Source: Luminiphilus sp.
GTDB taxonomy: Bacteria; Pseudomonadota; Gammaproteobacteria; Pseudomonadales; Halieaceae
Reading direction: 5' to 3'
Assembly (NCBI GenBank): GCA_012270045.1
Contig: JAAXJC010000153.1
Coordinates: forward strand, 43,655-107,654
Length of the DNA: 64,000 nt
Within the stretch, counting starts at the first letter, position 1; the number at the start of each line of letters is the position of its first letter. A model generated the notes under the pieces. The model made no database searches and was not told where the DNA came from. It saw only the letters and a program-made list of their open reading frames with translations. A program made the translations under genes and the position numbers. Of this stretch, positions 21,662-34,753 are shown in pieces.

Positions 21662-23038
21662 GTGAAAATTATCATCCTGGGCGCAGGCCAGGTCGGGGGC
21701 ACCCTGGCGGAACAACTGGCTGACGAGCAAAACGAAATTACGGTTGTCGACAGCCAGGCCACCACCTTGCGGGCGCTGCAGGAGCGGCTTGATATCCGCA
21801 CGGTGCTGGGAGATGCAGCACACCCTTCCACGCTTCTGAACGCGGGTGCTGAAAATGCCGATCTGCTGATAGCGGTAACCAACTCGGACGAGATCAACAT
21901 GCTCGCCTGTCAGGTGGCTTTTACCCTGTACAGAACACCCACCAAAATATCCAGAATACGCTCCTCTGATTACCTCGAACGCAGCAGAGAGCTGTTTAAA
22001 AACGGTGCCATCCCCGTCGACGTCATCATCGGCCCGGAGCAGTTGGTAACCAACAACATCGAGCAACTCATTGCCAACCCCGGATCGCTGCAGGTACTGG
22101 ACTTTGCCGAAGGGCGAATACAGCTGGTGGCCGTGCGCGCCATCGAGGGTGGGCCCATCGTTGGCCGACAACTGCAGGAAATACGCGACCACATGCCCAA
22201 CATCGATACCCGGGTGGCTGCGATTTTCAGACAGGACGCGCCACCCATCATTCCCGAAGGGCTGACTGTGGTACAGCCCAACGACGAGGTGTTTTTTATC
22301 GCCGCCCGGGAGAATATCAAGGCGGTAACCTCGGAGCTGCGCACCATCGACGAACCCTACCGCCGGGTCATGATTGCCGGCGGCGGAAACATTGGTGCGA
22401 CACTGGCCAGCCGCCTGGAGCGAAATTATCAGGTCAAGGTCCTGGAACTGTCCTATGACCGCTGCCGGTTTCTTTCGGAGATGCTGGAGGAGACCATCGT
22501 GCTGCATGGCAGCGCCAACGAACCGTCTTTGTTGTTGCAGGAGAACGTTGAGAACACCGATGTGTTCTGTGCGCTGACCAACAACGACGAATCAAACATC
22601 ATGATGTCCATGCTGGCCAAGCGCTTGGGGGCCAAGAAAGTCATCACGCTGATTACCAACGCGGCCTACGCCGACCTCGTGGGAGAAGAGATCGACATTG
22701 CCATCTCGCCCCAGCAGATCACGATTGGCAGCCTGCTGACCCATGTGCGCCGGGGCGATATCAGTAATGTGCACTCCCTGCGCCGGGGCGCAGCGGAGGC
22801 TATTGAACTTATCGCCCACGGTGATGAGCGATCCTCAAAGGTAATTGGGCGGCGGCTGGACGAGATCGACCTGCCCCCCGGGGTAACCGTAGGCGCCATC
22901 CTGCGTGGCAGCGATGTGGTCATAGCCCACAGTCACATCACCGTGGAGCCCGATGACCACGTGATTCTGTTCCTCACCGACCGCAACCGTATCGCTGAGG
23001 TCGAGCGACTGTTTGCCCCGGGGTTTGGATTCTTCTGA
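21662..23038 (+). CDS. trkA: Trk system potassium transporter TrkA
   Basis: KIIILGAGQVGGTLAEQLADEQNEITVVD; second Rossmann domain VMIAGGGNIGATLASRLE; GTG start. Confidence 0.94.
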   Translation: MKIIILGAGQVGGTLAEQLADEQNEITVVDSQATTLRALQERLDIRTVLGDAAHPSTLLNAGAENADLLIAVTNSDEINMLACQVAFTLYRTPTKISRIRSSDYLERSRELFKNGAIPVDVIIGPEQLVTNNIEQLIANPGSLQVLDFAEGRIQLVAVRAIEGGPIVGRQLQEIRDHMPNIDTRVAAIFRQDAPPIIPEGLTVVQPNDEVFFIAARENIKAVTSELRTIDEPYRRVMIAGGGNIGATLASRLERNYQVKVLELSYDRCRFLSEMLEETIVLHGSANEPSLLLQENVENTDVFCALTNNDESNIMMSMLAKRLGAKKVITLITNAAYADLVGEEIDIAISPQQITIGSLLTHVRRGDISNVHSLRRGAAEAIELIAHGDERSSKVIGRRLDEIDLPPGVTVGAILRGSDVVIAHSHITVEPDDHVILFLTDRNRIAEVERLFAPGFGFF

Positions 23039-24486
23039 TGCACCTGTCGGTGTCACTGCGCATTACCGGGGTATTGCTGATGTTGTTCAGCACGGCAATG
23101 TTGCCGCCCATGCTGCTTGGCCTGGTGGACAACGACGGTTCGGCCCACGCTTTTGCGGTGGCCTTTGGCATCAATATTCTGGCGGGGCTGGCCCTGTGGT
23201 TGCCAACCCGTGACGCCCGGCGGGACCTGCGTATACGGGATGGCTTCCTTGTCACCGCCATGTTCTGGATTGTTCTCGGCGCCTTTGGGGCAGTGCCCTT
23301 TCTGACCAGCGCCGCCCTGCCCCTGTCCGTCGCAGAGGCGCTTTTTGAGTCCGTGTCGGGATTGACCACCACCGGTGCCACGGTCATCGCGGGACTCGAC
23401 GAGCTGCCGCGCTCCCTGCTGCTGTACAGACAGCAGCTGCAGTGGCTGGGCGGCATCGGCATTATCGTGCTGGCGGTTGCGGTCCTGCCCATGCTCGGCA
23501 TCGGCGGTATGCAGCTGTATCGGGCGGAAAGCACCGGTCCGGCCAAAGACCGGAAACTGACCCCCCGGATCACCGGTACCGCCAAGGCATTGTTCGGCAT
23601 TTATCTGGGCCTGACCGCACTCTGTGCGATTGCCTACTGGCTGGCCGGCATGACCGCCTTTGATGCGATCTGTCACGCCTTTTCGACCATTGCCATCGGC
23701 GGGTTTTCCACCCATGACGCCAGCATGGGGTTTTTCCAGAACAACACCATCCTGCTCATCTGCACCTTCTTCATGGTGGTATCAGCGATAAACTTTGGTC
23801 TGCATTTCATTGCCCTGCAGCGAAAAAGCCTAGACATTTACCAGGGCGACTCGGAGACCAAATTCTTCTGCAGCGTGATCTGCATCGCCATCGTTGTCAC
23901 CTGCGCCACGCTGTTGATTACCCACACCCTGCCCCCCACCGAGGGGCTGATCCACGGCATGTTCCAGACCGTCTCCATTGCCACGACGACCGGGTTCACG
24001 ACCCAGGACTTTGCACTCTGGCCCCATTTTTTGCCGGTTATGCTGCTGATTTTGTCTTTCATGGGCGGCTGCGCCGGATCGACCGGGGGCGGGCTCAAGG
24101 CGATGCGCCTACTGCTGATTTTTCGCCAGGGCATGCGAGAACTGAAACAACTGCTGCATCCCAACGCCATCATCCCGTTGAAGCTCGACGCCCGGAGAGT
24201 GCAGCCCAGCGTGGTCAGCGCGGTGTGGAGTTTCTACGCCGTGTATATGGTGTGCCTGGTGACCATCATGCTGCTGATGCTGGCAACGGGGCTGGACTTT
24301 ACTTCGGCGTTCTCGGCGACCACGGCGGCCATGAACAACCTGGGCCCAGGCCTGGGCAGTGTCGCCAACAACTACCACCAGGTCAGCGAGATAGGAAAAA
24401 TTATCCTGTGCTTTGCCATGCTGCTGGGGCGGCTGGAGGTTTTTACCCTGCTGGTGCTCTTTACCCCGGCGTTCTGGCGTCCCTGA
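23038..24486 (+). CDS. trkH: Trk potassium uptake system membrane protein TrkH/TrkG
   Basis: SVSGLTTTGATVIAGLDELP, FMGGCAGSTGGGLKAMR, LGRLEVFTLLVLFTPAFWR; follows trkA. Confidence 0.94.
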   Translation: MHLSVSLRITGVLLMLFSTAMLPPMLLGLVDNDGSAHAFAVAFGINILAGLALWLPTRDARRDLRIRDGFLVTAMFWIVLGAFGAVPFLTSAALPLSVAEALFESVSGLTTTGATVIAGLDELPRSLLLYRQQLQWLGGIGIIVLAVAVLPMLGIGGMQLYRAESTGPAKDRKLTPRITGTAKALFGIYLGLTALCAIAYWLAGMTAFDAICHAFSTIAIGGFSTHDASMGFFQNNTILLICTFFMVVSAINFGLHFIALQRKSLDIYQGDSETKFFCSVICIAIVVTCATLLITHTLPPTEGLIHGMFQTVSIATTTGFTTQDFALWPHFLPVMLLILSFMGGCAGSTGGGLKAMRLLLIFRQGMRELKQLLHPNAIIPLKLDARRVQPSVVSAVWSFYAVYMVCLVTIMLLMLATGLDFTSAFSATTAAMNNLGPGLGSVANNYHQVSEIGKIILCFAMLLGRLEVFTLLVLFTPAFWRP

Positions 24487-24489
24487 TGC

Positions 24490-25296
24490 CTACCGCAGTC
24501 CCCGGGCGTTTTTGATCACCTCATAAGCAGTTGATATTTCCTGGGACCGCTCGGTAGCAAGTTTTACCATCTCGTCCGGTACGCCCTTGGCAATCAGTTT
24601 GTCCGGGTGGTTTTCACTCATCAGGCGGCGATAGCTTTTCTTGATGACATCGTCACTGTCATCCGCTTTGACACCCAACGCCTGGTAGGCGTCGGCCAGG
24701 CGATCCCCTGGGGCCGCCTGGGTCGAACCGGCCCCGGCACCGCCATGGAAGCGGGCCTGGGCCACCAGCATGGCCACCAGGCGATCAACCTCCTGGGTGG
24801 GCATGCCCAGAAGCCCGGCAATATGGTGCAGTGCTGTTCGCTCAACACCGTCAAGTTCACCGTCCGCCAGGGCCATGGTGGCCAGGAAGGCAAACAGCGT
24901 TTGCTGCACCTGCCGCCGGGGGCCAACCCGTTCGGCAAAGGCCCGAACAGTAGCGGCGGGGTCGAAACCCGGTTGAGCCCCCCTTTGAAATTGCTGGATA
25001 GCGGACTGGCGCTGTGCCGGGCTCAGCCTGAGCTGCCTGAACAGGACCTCTGCCTGCGCAATCTCTGCCTCGCTGACACGGCCGTCGGACTTGGCGATGT
25101 AGCCCAGCAGGGTAAAGGTTGTTTCGAAAAACTGTTTCTGTATGCGGGCCAGATTTTCCGGACTGGCAGCCTGCAGGGCCTGCCAGAGGCCGCGGTCAAA
25201 GGCATGGCCAATGGCCAGACCAAAAAACAAGCCGACAATGCCCAGAGTGACAAAGCCAATGAGGCCCGCGACAACTTTTCCAGCAACCCTGTTCAA
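24490..25296 (-). CDS. djlA: Co-chaperone DjlA (TerB + DnaJ domains)
   Basis: TerB-like YIAKSDGRVSEAEIAQAE...; J-domain YQALGVKADDSDDVIKKSYRRLMSENHPDKLIAKG; N-terminal membrane segment; TTG start inferred. Confidence 0.88.
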   Translation of the reverse strand: MNRVAGKVVAGLIGFVTLGIVGLFFGLAIGHAFDRGLWQALQAASPENLARIQKQFFETTFTLLGYIAKSDGRVSEAEIAQAEVLFRQLRLSPAQRQSAIQQFQRGAQPGFDPAATVRAFAERVGPRRQVQQTLFAFLATMALADGELDGVERTALHHIAGLLGMPTQEVDRLVAMLVAQARFHGGAGAGSTQAAPGDRLADAYQALGVKADDSDDVIKKSYRRLMSENHPDKLIAKGVPDEMVKLATERSQEISTAYEVIKNARGLR

Positions 25297-26267
25297 CGTT
25301 TTTGCTCCGGTCTGATCTGGAAGCGGGACCTGGGCGCTTTCAGGTCCCGATAGTGATCTGTGCCATCCTCGGGACGACAGCGAAAGCGCTTGTAGGACCA
25401 CTGATACTGTGTGTCATGGCCCCTGACAAGATCGGCAACGGCGTCGTTCATCGCCACCAGTGCCGCCACCTCATCGTCATGGTAAACGCCTTCGGGGGCA
25501 GGAACATAATGAACCCGAAAGCCGCCTTTACAACGGAACGCCACACCCATGAAGGCGCTGGCATTTGAGCGACGGATGAGATTACAGGCGAGGCTGGCGG
25601 TGCCGCAGGTAACGCCCATGAACGGCACGTTGTGTCCCCCGGCAGCCGCGTCCGGAACCTGGTCCGGGAGGATTCCCGAGATACCGCCCTTGCGCACACA
25701 GCGAACCAGTGCCGCTAGACCCCGGGGGTCGGTGGGCACCAGACGACTGCCGCTGCGTTCCCTGGCACGCTGGATAATGGGCCCCAGGCCCGGAATTTTG
25801 GGCGGCTCGAACAGAGCCACGGTGTCCCCCAAGGTGGCGAGATGCAGACCCAGAACCTCCCAGTTGCCCAGGTGGGGAGCCAGGATGATGACCCCGTGGC
25901 CCTGGTCAAGGGCCTGTCGCACCTGGTCTGAACCCTCAGCGCTGGCGATCAAGCCCGCGGTATGCGGCCAGGGCGCATGCCAGACATGACCCATCTCTGC
26001 GGCAAGGGCGCCGGTTTCCTCCAGGCTGCTGCGCACGAGTTCCCGTTGCGCCGTCGGGTCAAGTTCGGGATAGGCCAGGGCGATGTTGCGCTCGGTCACC
26101 CGGCGACTGCGACCGTCTGCTCGGTAGAGCAGGCGGCCCAGCCAGCGCCCCAAACCCCTGGTCCACTCCAGGGGCAGGCGGTAGCTGCACCACAGCGCAA
26201 CCCGAAGCAGGGGCGGGACCAGTCGGTCACGGAGGTATTTCGTCTTCGGCGAGGACACGGGAGACAT
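25293..26267 (-). CDS. Lipid A biosynthesis lauroyl/myristoyl acyltransferase (LpxL/HtrB family)
   Basis: GHGVIILAPHLGNWEVLGLHLA, GISGILPDQVPDAAAGGHNVPFMG; start set at MSPVSSPKTKYLRDRLVPP. Confidence 0.88.
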   Translation of the reverse strand: MSPVSSPKTKYLRDRLVPPLLRVALWCSYRLPLEWTRGLGRWLGRLLYRADGRSRRVTERNIALAYPELDPTAQRELVRSSLEETGALAAEMGHVWHAPWPHTAGLIASAEGSDQVRQALDQGHGVIILAPHLGNWEVLGLHLATLGDTVALFEPPKIPGLGPIIQRARERSGSRLVPTDPRGLAALVRCVRKGGISGILPDQVPDAAAGGHNVPFMGVTCGTASLACNLIRRSNASAFMGVAFRCKGGFRVHYVPAPEGVYHDDEVAALVAMNDAVADLVRGHDTQYQWSYKRFRCRPEDGTDHYRDLKAPRSRFQIRPEQKR

Positions 26268-26308
26268 CTCTGGGGGTATGACGCGTATTATGCCCGCCCC
26301 ATCGTGGG

Positions 26309-26314
26309 TATAAT
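26309..26314 (+). promoter_or_regulatory. Possible -10 element upstream of glyQS
   Basis: Exact TATAAT 30 nt upstream of the GTG start of glyQ; -35 not obvious. Confidence 0.4.
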
Positions 26315-26344
26315 CAAGCGGCAACTTGTCGATCGGACCCAACA

Positions 26345-27268
26345 GTGATCCCCGAAACCTTCCAAGAACTGATTCTGCGACTGCAGAATTTCTGGGGCAG
26401 CCACGGCTGCGTCGTCCTGCAACCCCTGGATATGGAAGTGGGGGCGGGCACCTTTCACCCCGCGACATTTCTCCGTGCGGTAGGCCCGGAGAACTGGAAC
26501 GCCGCCTATGTTCAGCCAAGTCGACGACCCGCCGACGGCCGTTATGGGGAAAACCCCAATCGCCTGCAACATTACTATCAATTTCAGGTGGTCATGAAAC
26601 CCAGTCCGGACAACTTTCAGGAGTTGTATCTGGCGAGCCTCGCCGATCTGGGCCTGGACGCGCTGGAACACGATATCCGCTTTGTGGAAGATAACTGGGA
26701 GTCACCTACCCTGGGCGCCTGGGGCTTGGGCTGGGAAGTCTGGCTCAACGGTATGGAAGTCTCCCAGTTCACCTATTTCCAGCAGGCCGGTGGCCTGGAA
26801 TGTTTTCCCGTGACCGGGGAAATCACCTACGGCCTGGAGCGCATCGCCATGTACCTGCAGGACGTGTCCTCGGTATATGACCTGGTCTGGGCCCAGACGC
26901 CCGCGGGGGTAGTGACCTATGGGGATGTGTTCCACCAGAACGAGGTGGAAATGTCGACCTATAACTTTAAGGAGGCCGATACCGACGCGCTGTTCGCAGC
27001 CTTTGATTTTTGCGAACATGAGGCCATGCGGTTGGTGGATTGCAAACTGCCGCTGCCGGCCTATGAGCAGGTGATGAAGGCCTCCCACGCGTTCAACCTT
27101 CTTGATGCCCGACATGCCATCGGTGTCACTGAGCGCCAGCGCTATATCCTTCGGGTACGCAGCCTGGCGAAAGCCGCCGCCAAGGGGTACTACGATTCCA
27201 GGGCTGCCCTGGGCTTTCCCCAGGCCGATCCCGACTTGAGACAGCAAGCCCTGGAGGCCCAAGAGTGA
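26345..27268 (+). CDS. glyQ: Glycyl-tRNA synthetase alpha subunit
   Basis: [47 protein letters not shown] start. Confidence 0.97.
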   Translation: MIPETFQELILRLQNFWGSHGCVVLQPLDMEVGAGTFHPATFLRAVGPENWNAAYVQPSRRPADGRYGENPNRLQHYYQFQVVMKPSPDNFQELYLASLADLGLDALEHDIRFVEDNWESPTLGAWGLGWEVWLNGMEVSQFTYFQQAGGLECFPVTGEITYGLERIAMYLQDVSSVYDLVWAQTPAGVVTYGDVFHQNEVEMSTYNFKEADTDALFAAFDFCEHEAMRLVDCKLPLPAYEQVMKASHAFNLLDARHAIGVTERQRYILRVRSLAKAAAKGYYDSRAALGFPQADPDLRQQALEAQE

Positions 27269-29349
27269 CCATGGCCAGGACCGACCTGTTATTTGAATTG
27301 GGTACTGAGGAGCTGCCCGCGGGATCGCTGATGGTGATGGCGGAGGCCTTGCAGCAGGGCTTGTCAGAGGGCCTCGCCTCCCATGACCTGGGGTTCGAGA
27401 CCTCGCAACTGTTCGCCACCCCACGCCGTTTGGCTGTGCTGATCACGGGGCTGGCTGTACAGGCACCGGAACGGACAGTCGAAGCCCTGGGGCCACCGGT
27501 GGCAGCGTCCAGGGACGCTGACGGCAACTGGTCACCCGCGGCCCTGGGTTTTGCCAAAAAGCAGGGCGTTGATGTTGAGACCCTGGACGCCATTGCTACA
27601 CCAAAAGGTGAGCGGCTGGGGCTGCGCAGGGTCGAGGCCGGGGCGACGGCGACAGCGGTGCTACCCGACGTAATCGAAACTGCAGTGGCCGGGATTCCGG
27701 TCAGCAAGCGCATGCGCTGGGGACGAACGCAGCACGAATTCCTGCGGCCGGTGCAGTGGTTGGTGGCCCTGTTGGGTGATGACGTGGTACCCGTACAACT
27801 CATGGGCATACGTTCCGATCGTGTCACCCGGGGACACCGGTTCCACCACCCCCAACCCATCAGTCTCGATCGGGCGGCGGACTACGAAAAGACGTTACAT
27901 GATGCCTTCGTGCTGGCGGACTTTGCCGCGCGCCGGGAGCAGATCAGGTCCCAGGTGGTGGCGAGTGCCGCAGAGGCAGACGCCGAGGCGGTGATTGCTG
28001 ACGACCTGTTGGATGAAGTGACAGGGCTGGTCGAGTGGCCGGTGGCGCTGCGGGGCAGTTTTGATCCCGCGTTCCTGGAAGTGCCCGCCGGCGCCTTGAT
28101 CTCTTCCATGAAAGAGCATCAAAAGTACTTTCATCTGCTGGATAAACAGGGACAGTTGCTGCCCCTGTTCATCACCATCGCCAACCTCGAGAGCAGCCGC
28201 CCGGAGACCATCATTGCGGGCAATGAAAAGGTCATCAGGCCCAGGCTCAGTGACGCCGCCTTCTTTTTCGACAATGACAAGTCGACCCCCCTTGCCGACC
28301 GCCGGGCGCGGTTGGAAACCGTCATATTCCAACAAAAGCTGGGTAGCCTGGCCGACAAGACGGAACGAATCACAACGCTGAGCGGCTGGTTGGCGGACAA
28401 GCTGGGCGCTGACCCTGACACCACCCGCCGCGGCGCGGAATTAGCGAAGTGCGACCTGGTTTCCGACCTGGTGCTCGAATTTCCAGACCTTCAGGGGATA
28501 GCGGGCGCTCACTACGCTGCCCACGACGGCGAACCGCAAGGGGTCGCAGACACCATCGAACAGCATTATTGGCCCCGTTTCGCCGGTGACGCATTGCCGG
28601 CCAGCCCGGAGGCCGCCGCGGTGGCCTTGGCGGATCGCATGGACACATTGGTGGGTATCTTCGGTATTGGTCAGCTGCCAACCGGCTCCAAGGACCCCTT
28701 CGCCCTGCGCAGGGCATCCTTGGCCGTGCTGCGCATCCTGATGGAATTGGGCAGCGACCTCGACCTGGGCCAGATCGCCCAAAAAGCCGCATCAGGATTC
28801 ACCGATGGTGTGCTTGATGGGGATACCGCCCAGCGGGTCAGCGACTACGCCATGGATAGGTTCAGGGCTTGGTACGAGGACCAGGGCGTACCCGTTGCTG
28901 TCCTCCGCGCCGTGATCGCGACAGGTGTCACCTGCCCCGCAGAAGTAGACCGGCGTGTGCAGGCTTTGACAGCGTTTATAGGCACCGAAGCGGCGACGGC
29001 CCTGGCCGCCGCCAACAAACGGGTGGCCAACATCCTCGCCAAGTCCGAAGACGAAGCCACCGGCAAGCCCGACCCCGCTCTTTTCGAACAACCCGCTGAA
29101 CAGCAATTGCACGATCGCCTGCTGGCCGTCCAGCCCGGGGTGCAAACCGCTGTTGCGTCCGGGGACTTCGGTCACGCCCTGGCGCAACTGGCGAACCTGC
29201 AGGACCCCGTGGATGCGTTTTTTGATGAGGTGATGGTCAACGCCGATGACCCAGCAACCAGGAATAACCGGCTGGAATTGCTGGCGGCTTTACGCAATGC
29301 ATTTACCGGCATCGCGGATTTCGCGTTGCTGAGCGGCGCCGGGAAGTAG
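27265..29349 (+). CDS. glyS: Glycyl-tRNA synthetase beta subunit
   Basis: [30 protein letters not shown]-like region, SMKEHQKYF, follows glyQ. Confidence 0.96.
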   Translation: MTMARTDLLFELGTEELPAGSLMVMAEALQQGLSEGLASHDLGFETSQLFATPRRLAVLITGLAVQAPERTVEALGPPVAASRDADGNWSPAALGFAKKQGVDVETLDAIATPKGERLGLRRVEAGATATAVLPDVIETAVAGIPVSKRMRWGRTQHEFLRPVQWLVALLGDDVVPVQLMGIRSDRVTRGHRFHHPQPISLDRAADYEKTLHDAFVLADFAARREQIRSQVVASAAEADAEAVIADDLLDEVTGLVEWPVALRGSFDPAFLEVPAGALISSMKEHQKYFHLLDKQGQLLPLFITIANLESSRPETIIAGNEKVIRPRLSDAAFFFDNDKSTPLADRRARLETVIFQQKLGSLADKTERITTLSGWLADKLGADPDTTRRGAELAKCDLVSDLVLEFPDLQGIAGAHYAAHDGEPQGVADTIEQHYWPRFAGDALPASPEAAAVALADRMDTLVGIFGIGQLPTGSKDPFALRRASLAVLRILMELGSDLDLGQIAQKAASGFTDGVLDGDTAQRVSDYAMDRFRAWYEDQGVPVAVLRAVIATGVTCPAEVDRRVQALTAFIGTEAATALAAANKRVANILAKSEDEATGKPDPALFEQPAEQQLHDRLLAVQPGVQTAVASGDFGHALAQLANLQDPVDAFFDEVMVNADDPATRNNRLELLAALRNAFTGIADFALLSGAGK

Positions 29350-29504
29350 ACCCCTCTCGGCCTATCCCCTCGCCTTGGGTTCTGCTGTCAGACCGCAGAC
29401 ACGCTTAACAACGGACCGGGTCGTATCCGTTGCTGAGCGCTGATAGCTGCTCAGTGATAAAACCAACGACGACATGAGGGTGAATATACCCAGCCCAGCA
29501 CCCA

Positions 29505-29819
29505 TTACGTAAAAAGCAGCTCGTACACTGCTTGGAAACCTCCTTCCAAAAATATATCCAACATCATTGGAGCGACACCGCCCAGCATTACGCCCCAGAA
29601 AAGTGAAAATACAAAGGGGTTCTCCGGCTTGTTTGCTGTCGGCCAGAATGAGTCCAGGAAGGACGCAAAAATGATAGATAAAAGTCCTATCAGTCCAGCG
29701 ACGTAGCCGAGAATGGGTGACTGCAAAGAACCCCAGAACACAAGGGCTGCAACAATAACGGTGAACGATATGGACTGCCTGCTTGGCTTTGCCAGCTCTC
29801 CGCCTCTGAACATACCCAT
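29505..29819 (-). CDS. Hypothetical small membrane protein (104 aa)
   Basis: Three hydrophobic stretches (FTVIVAALVFWGSL; ILGYVAGLIGLLSIIFASFL; FVFSLFWGVMLGGVAPMML); flanked by non-coding sequence; no family recognised. Confidence 0.55.
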   Translation of the reverse strand: MGMFRGGELAKPSRQSISFTVIVAALVFWGSLQSPILGYVAGLIGLLSIIFASFLDSFWPTANKPENPFVFSLFWGVMLGGVAPMMLDIFLEGGFQAVYELLFT

Positions 29820-29989
29820 TACCGATTTATTATTGACAAGTGGGACCGCCGCTTCGTGGACGAAAGCAGGCGTTCAGGAAGCAATAACACAGAGTGCGCT
29901 GGCAACTATCCGAAATAAGCGGACATGGCGAGTGGCCTGTTGCAGCTATCCTGGGTGTCGCCTGGCGCTACAGACGACACATGCCCGAT

Positions 29990-32425
<2,436 letters not shown>

Positions 32426-32442
32426 TCAATCCGTTATCCGTA

Positions 32443-33570
32443 TTACAAATCGTTACCACGGCCTGAGCCTGGTGAGCCCGTTACCGCTCCCTGTTCCACG
32501 TGGAACAGTTTTTTGTTCGCACCAGACCAAAACCCAGCGACCTCTTGCTCACTAACCGTGGTGATGAGCACCTGAGAGGCCTCGTTCTCGAGCAAACCAC
32601 CGACCCGGGCGGCATGATCCAGGTCCAGTTCCGCGGCAATATCATCAACCGCGTAAACTGGCGAGCCGCCCCGGCCGTCGGCCATCAGTCGCCCCTGTGC
32701 CAATCTCAGGGCGATGGTGGTCAGTTTCAACTGGCCCCGGGACATGACCTCTGCCGCCGGGCGACCTCCCCATTGCAAACGCAGATCAGCCCTGTGCGGC
32801 CCAACATGGGTGAACCCCCTGGCCCTGTCGGACTCGAGACTCCTGACCAAACCAGCCTCCAGAGTCCCCGCCTGGTCCCACCCGGGGCGATAAGACAAGC
32901 AAACCGACGCCAGCTCCGGGCTTAATTCAGCCATCACCCCCTCAAATACAGGGCCCAGCTCTTCAACCAATGACGCACGTTGTGTTGTCAGGATGCTGCC
33001 GGTCTTTACCAGCTCGGGCAACCAGGGATCATCCCTGCCTATAGTACCATGGCGAAGCCCCGCATTACGCTGTTTTAGCGCTCGCTGATATCGCCTCCAA
33101 ATATTGATAAAGCCCTGTTCCACGTGGAACAGGGCCCCATCCATCAGCCGCCGCCGGCCCTCGGGCGGCCCCCCAACGAGCTCAGTGGAGGTGGGGTCAA
33201 TAATTATCGTTGGCAACACGGTGGCGAACTCTGCCAGGGATGCGGCGGGCTCGCCGTTAATTTTCAGGGTGAGCTCGCCAGTCCGGGTACGTCTCATACC
33301 CAGGGACAAGACCCCGGCCTTCACCACCACACGGGCCTGAACCACGCAGTCCTCCCGGTCGTGCTGGATTACCGGCCCAATGGTGTTGGAACGAAAGGAC
33401 CGGCCGGTGGCCAACAGGGATACGCCCTCGAGAATGCTGGATTTACCGCTGCCGTTGGGGCCCGCAATAACGTTGCCACCGGCGGCAAATTCGATCCGCT
33501 GCGTAGCCAGGTTGCGCACCCCTTCTACATAAAGGCTCTCAAGCCATGGGCCATGGTTGTCTTTGGTCAT
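32443..33570 (-). CDS. recF: DNA replication and repair protein RecF
   Basis: GPNGSGKSSILEGVSLLATGRSFR, MSRGQLKLTTIALRLAQG, gyrB-recF-dnaN-dnaA order. Confidence 0.95.
   Translation of the reverse strand: MTKDNHGPWLESLYVEGVRNLATQRIEFAAGGNVIAGPNGSGKSSILEGVSLLATGRSFRSNTIGPVIQHDREDCVVQARVVVKAGVLSLGMRRTRTGELTLKINGEPAASLAEFATVLPTIIIDPTSTELVGGPPEGRRRLMDGALFHVEQGFINIWRRYQRALKQRNAGLRHGTIGRDDPWLPELVKTGSILTTQRASLVEELGPVFEGVMAELSPELASVCLSYRPGWDQAGTLEAGLVRSLESDRARGFTHVGPHRADLRLQWGGRPAAEVMSRGQLKLTTIALRLAQGRLMADGRGGSPVYAVDDIAAELDLDHAARVGGLLENEASQVLITTVSEQEVAGFWSGANKKLFHVEQGAVTGSPGSGRGNDL
32492..32507. promoter_or_regulatory. parS: parS centromere site (perfect 16-bp palindrome)
   Basis: TGTTCCACGTGGAACA, matching the ParB/Spo0J parS consensus family; parAB is encoded about 11-12 kb away. 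Confidence 0.93.
33116..33131. promoter_or_regulatory. parS: parS centromere site (second perfect copy)
   Basis: TGTTCCACGTGGAACA, identical to the site at 32492. Confidence 0.93.
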
Positions 33571-33605
33571 CCTGGGCTAGGCCTGACGGGGGCGCCCGGG
33601 GTGGT

Positions 33606-34703
33606 TCAGAGCCGCATTGGCATAACCACGTAAAGCGAGTCGCCCTCCTCCGCCTCTTCGAGCAGTGCGCTGCTCGCCGAGTCCGACAGGGACAGCCTGA
33701 TTTTCTCGCCATCCAACACGGAGAGCACATCCAGGAGATAGCTGACATTGAAGCCCACCTCCAGCTCATCTCCCTGATATTCGACAGCGACCACCTCCTC
33801 AGCCTGCTCCTGCTCTGGGTTGTTGGCGGTGATATCCAGGGTGTCCTCGCTTAGCTTTAACCTGACGCCTCGATACTTTTCGTTGGAAAGGATGGCCGTC
33901 CTGGTAAAGGCCTGGCGAAGTTCAAGGCGCTCACCTATCACAGTTTTATCAGCCGACTTGGGCAGTACCCGTTCGTACTCAGGAAACTTGCCGTCGACCA
34001 GCTTTGAGGTGAAGGTGAACTGTTTGTTCACCGCTCGAATATGGTTGCTGCCAATCACAAGCCGCAGCGTATCGTCGGCATCCAACAGGCGTGACAGCTC
34101 CAAAATGCCCTTGCGAGGGACAATGACCGAGGCGTCTCCAACACTGACCGCATCGTCCGCGGTACACAGTGCCAGGCGATGCCCGTCGGTCGCGACCATG
34201 CGCAAGCGCCCCGCCTTCAGCTCCAACAGCATACCGTTCAAGTAGTAGCGCACATCCTGCTGCGCCATGGCGAAGCTGGTCCGCTCTATCAGCCGTTTCA
34301 GCACCGCCTGGGGTAGTTCGAGGGACAAATCACCCCCCTGCTCATCCACCGACGGAAACTCAGACGCTGGCAAGGTGGAGAGTGTGAATCGGCTGCGCCC
34401 CGCCTTCACCATGGCCTTACCCGAGCTGACACTGAATTCTATTGTGGAACCGTCTGGAAGGGACTTACAGATGTCCACCAGCTTGCGCGCCGGAACGGTG
34501 ATTTCCCCATCCTCGCTATCACCATCCACAGGCACCCGACCCACCAGCTCCACCTCCAGGTCCGTCCCCGTAAGAGACAGCTGCCCCGCCTCCAGGCTCA
34601 TGAACACGTTGGACAATATGGGCAGGGTCTGGCGCCGCTCGACCACACCGGCTACCAGGTTGAGCGGTTTGATCAGGGCATCCCGGGAAATACTGAACTT
34701 CAT
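33606..34703 (-). CDS. dnaN: DNA polymerase III subunit beta (sliding clamp)
   Basis: MKFSISRDALIKPLNLVAGVVERRQTLPILSNVFM, C-terminal VVMPMRL. Confidence 0.97.
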   Translation of the reverse strand: MKFSISRDALIKPLNLVAGVVERRQTLPILSNVFMSLEAGQLSLTGTDLEVELVGRVPVDGDSEDGEITVPARKLVDICKSLPDGSTIEFSVSSGKAMVKAGRSRFTLSTLPASEFPSVDEQGGDLSLELPQAVLKRLIERTSFAMAQQDVRYYLNGMLLELKAGRLRMVATDGHRLALCTADDAVSVGDASVIVPRKGILELSRLLDADDTLRLVIGSNHIRAVNKQFTFTSKLVDGKFPEYERVLPKSADKTVIGERLELRQAFTRTAILSNEKYRGVRLKLSEDTLDITANNPEQEQAEEVVAVEYQGDELEVGFNVSYLLDVLSVLDGEKIRLSLSDSASSALLEEAEEGDSLYVVMPMRL

Positions 34704-34753
34704 GGTGTTACGGCTCCAAGCAGAATGCGTCCAGGACGCTCCTGAACCGCTGT

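Noticed and set aside
29433-29454. CTGAGC...GCTCAG inverted repeat after glyS
   Set aside because: Short 6-bp stem with no T-tract; too weak to call a terminator.
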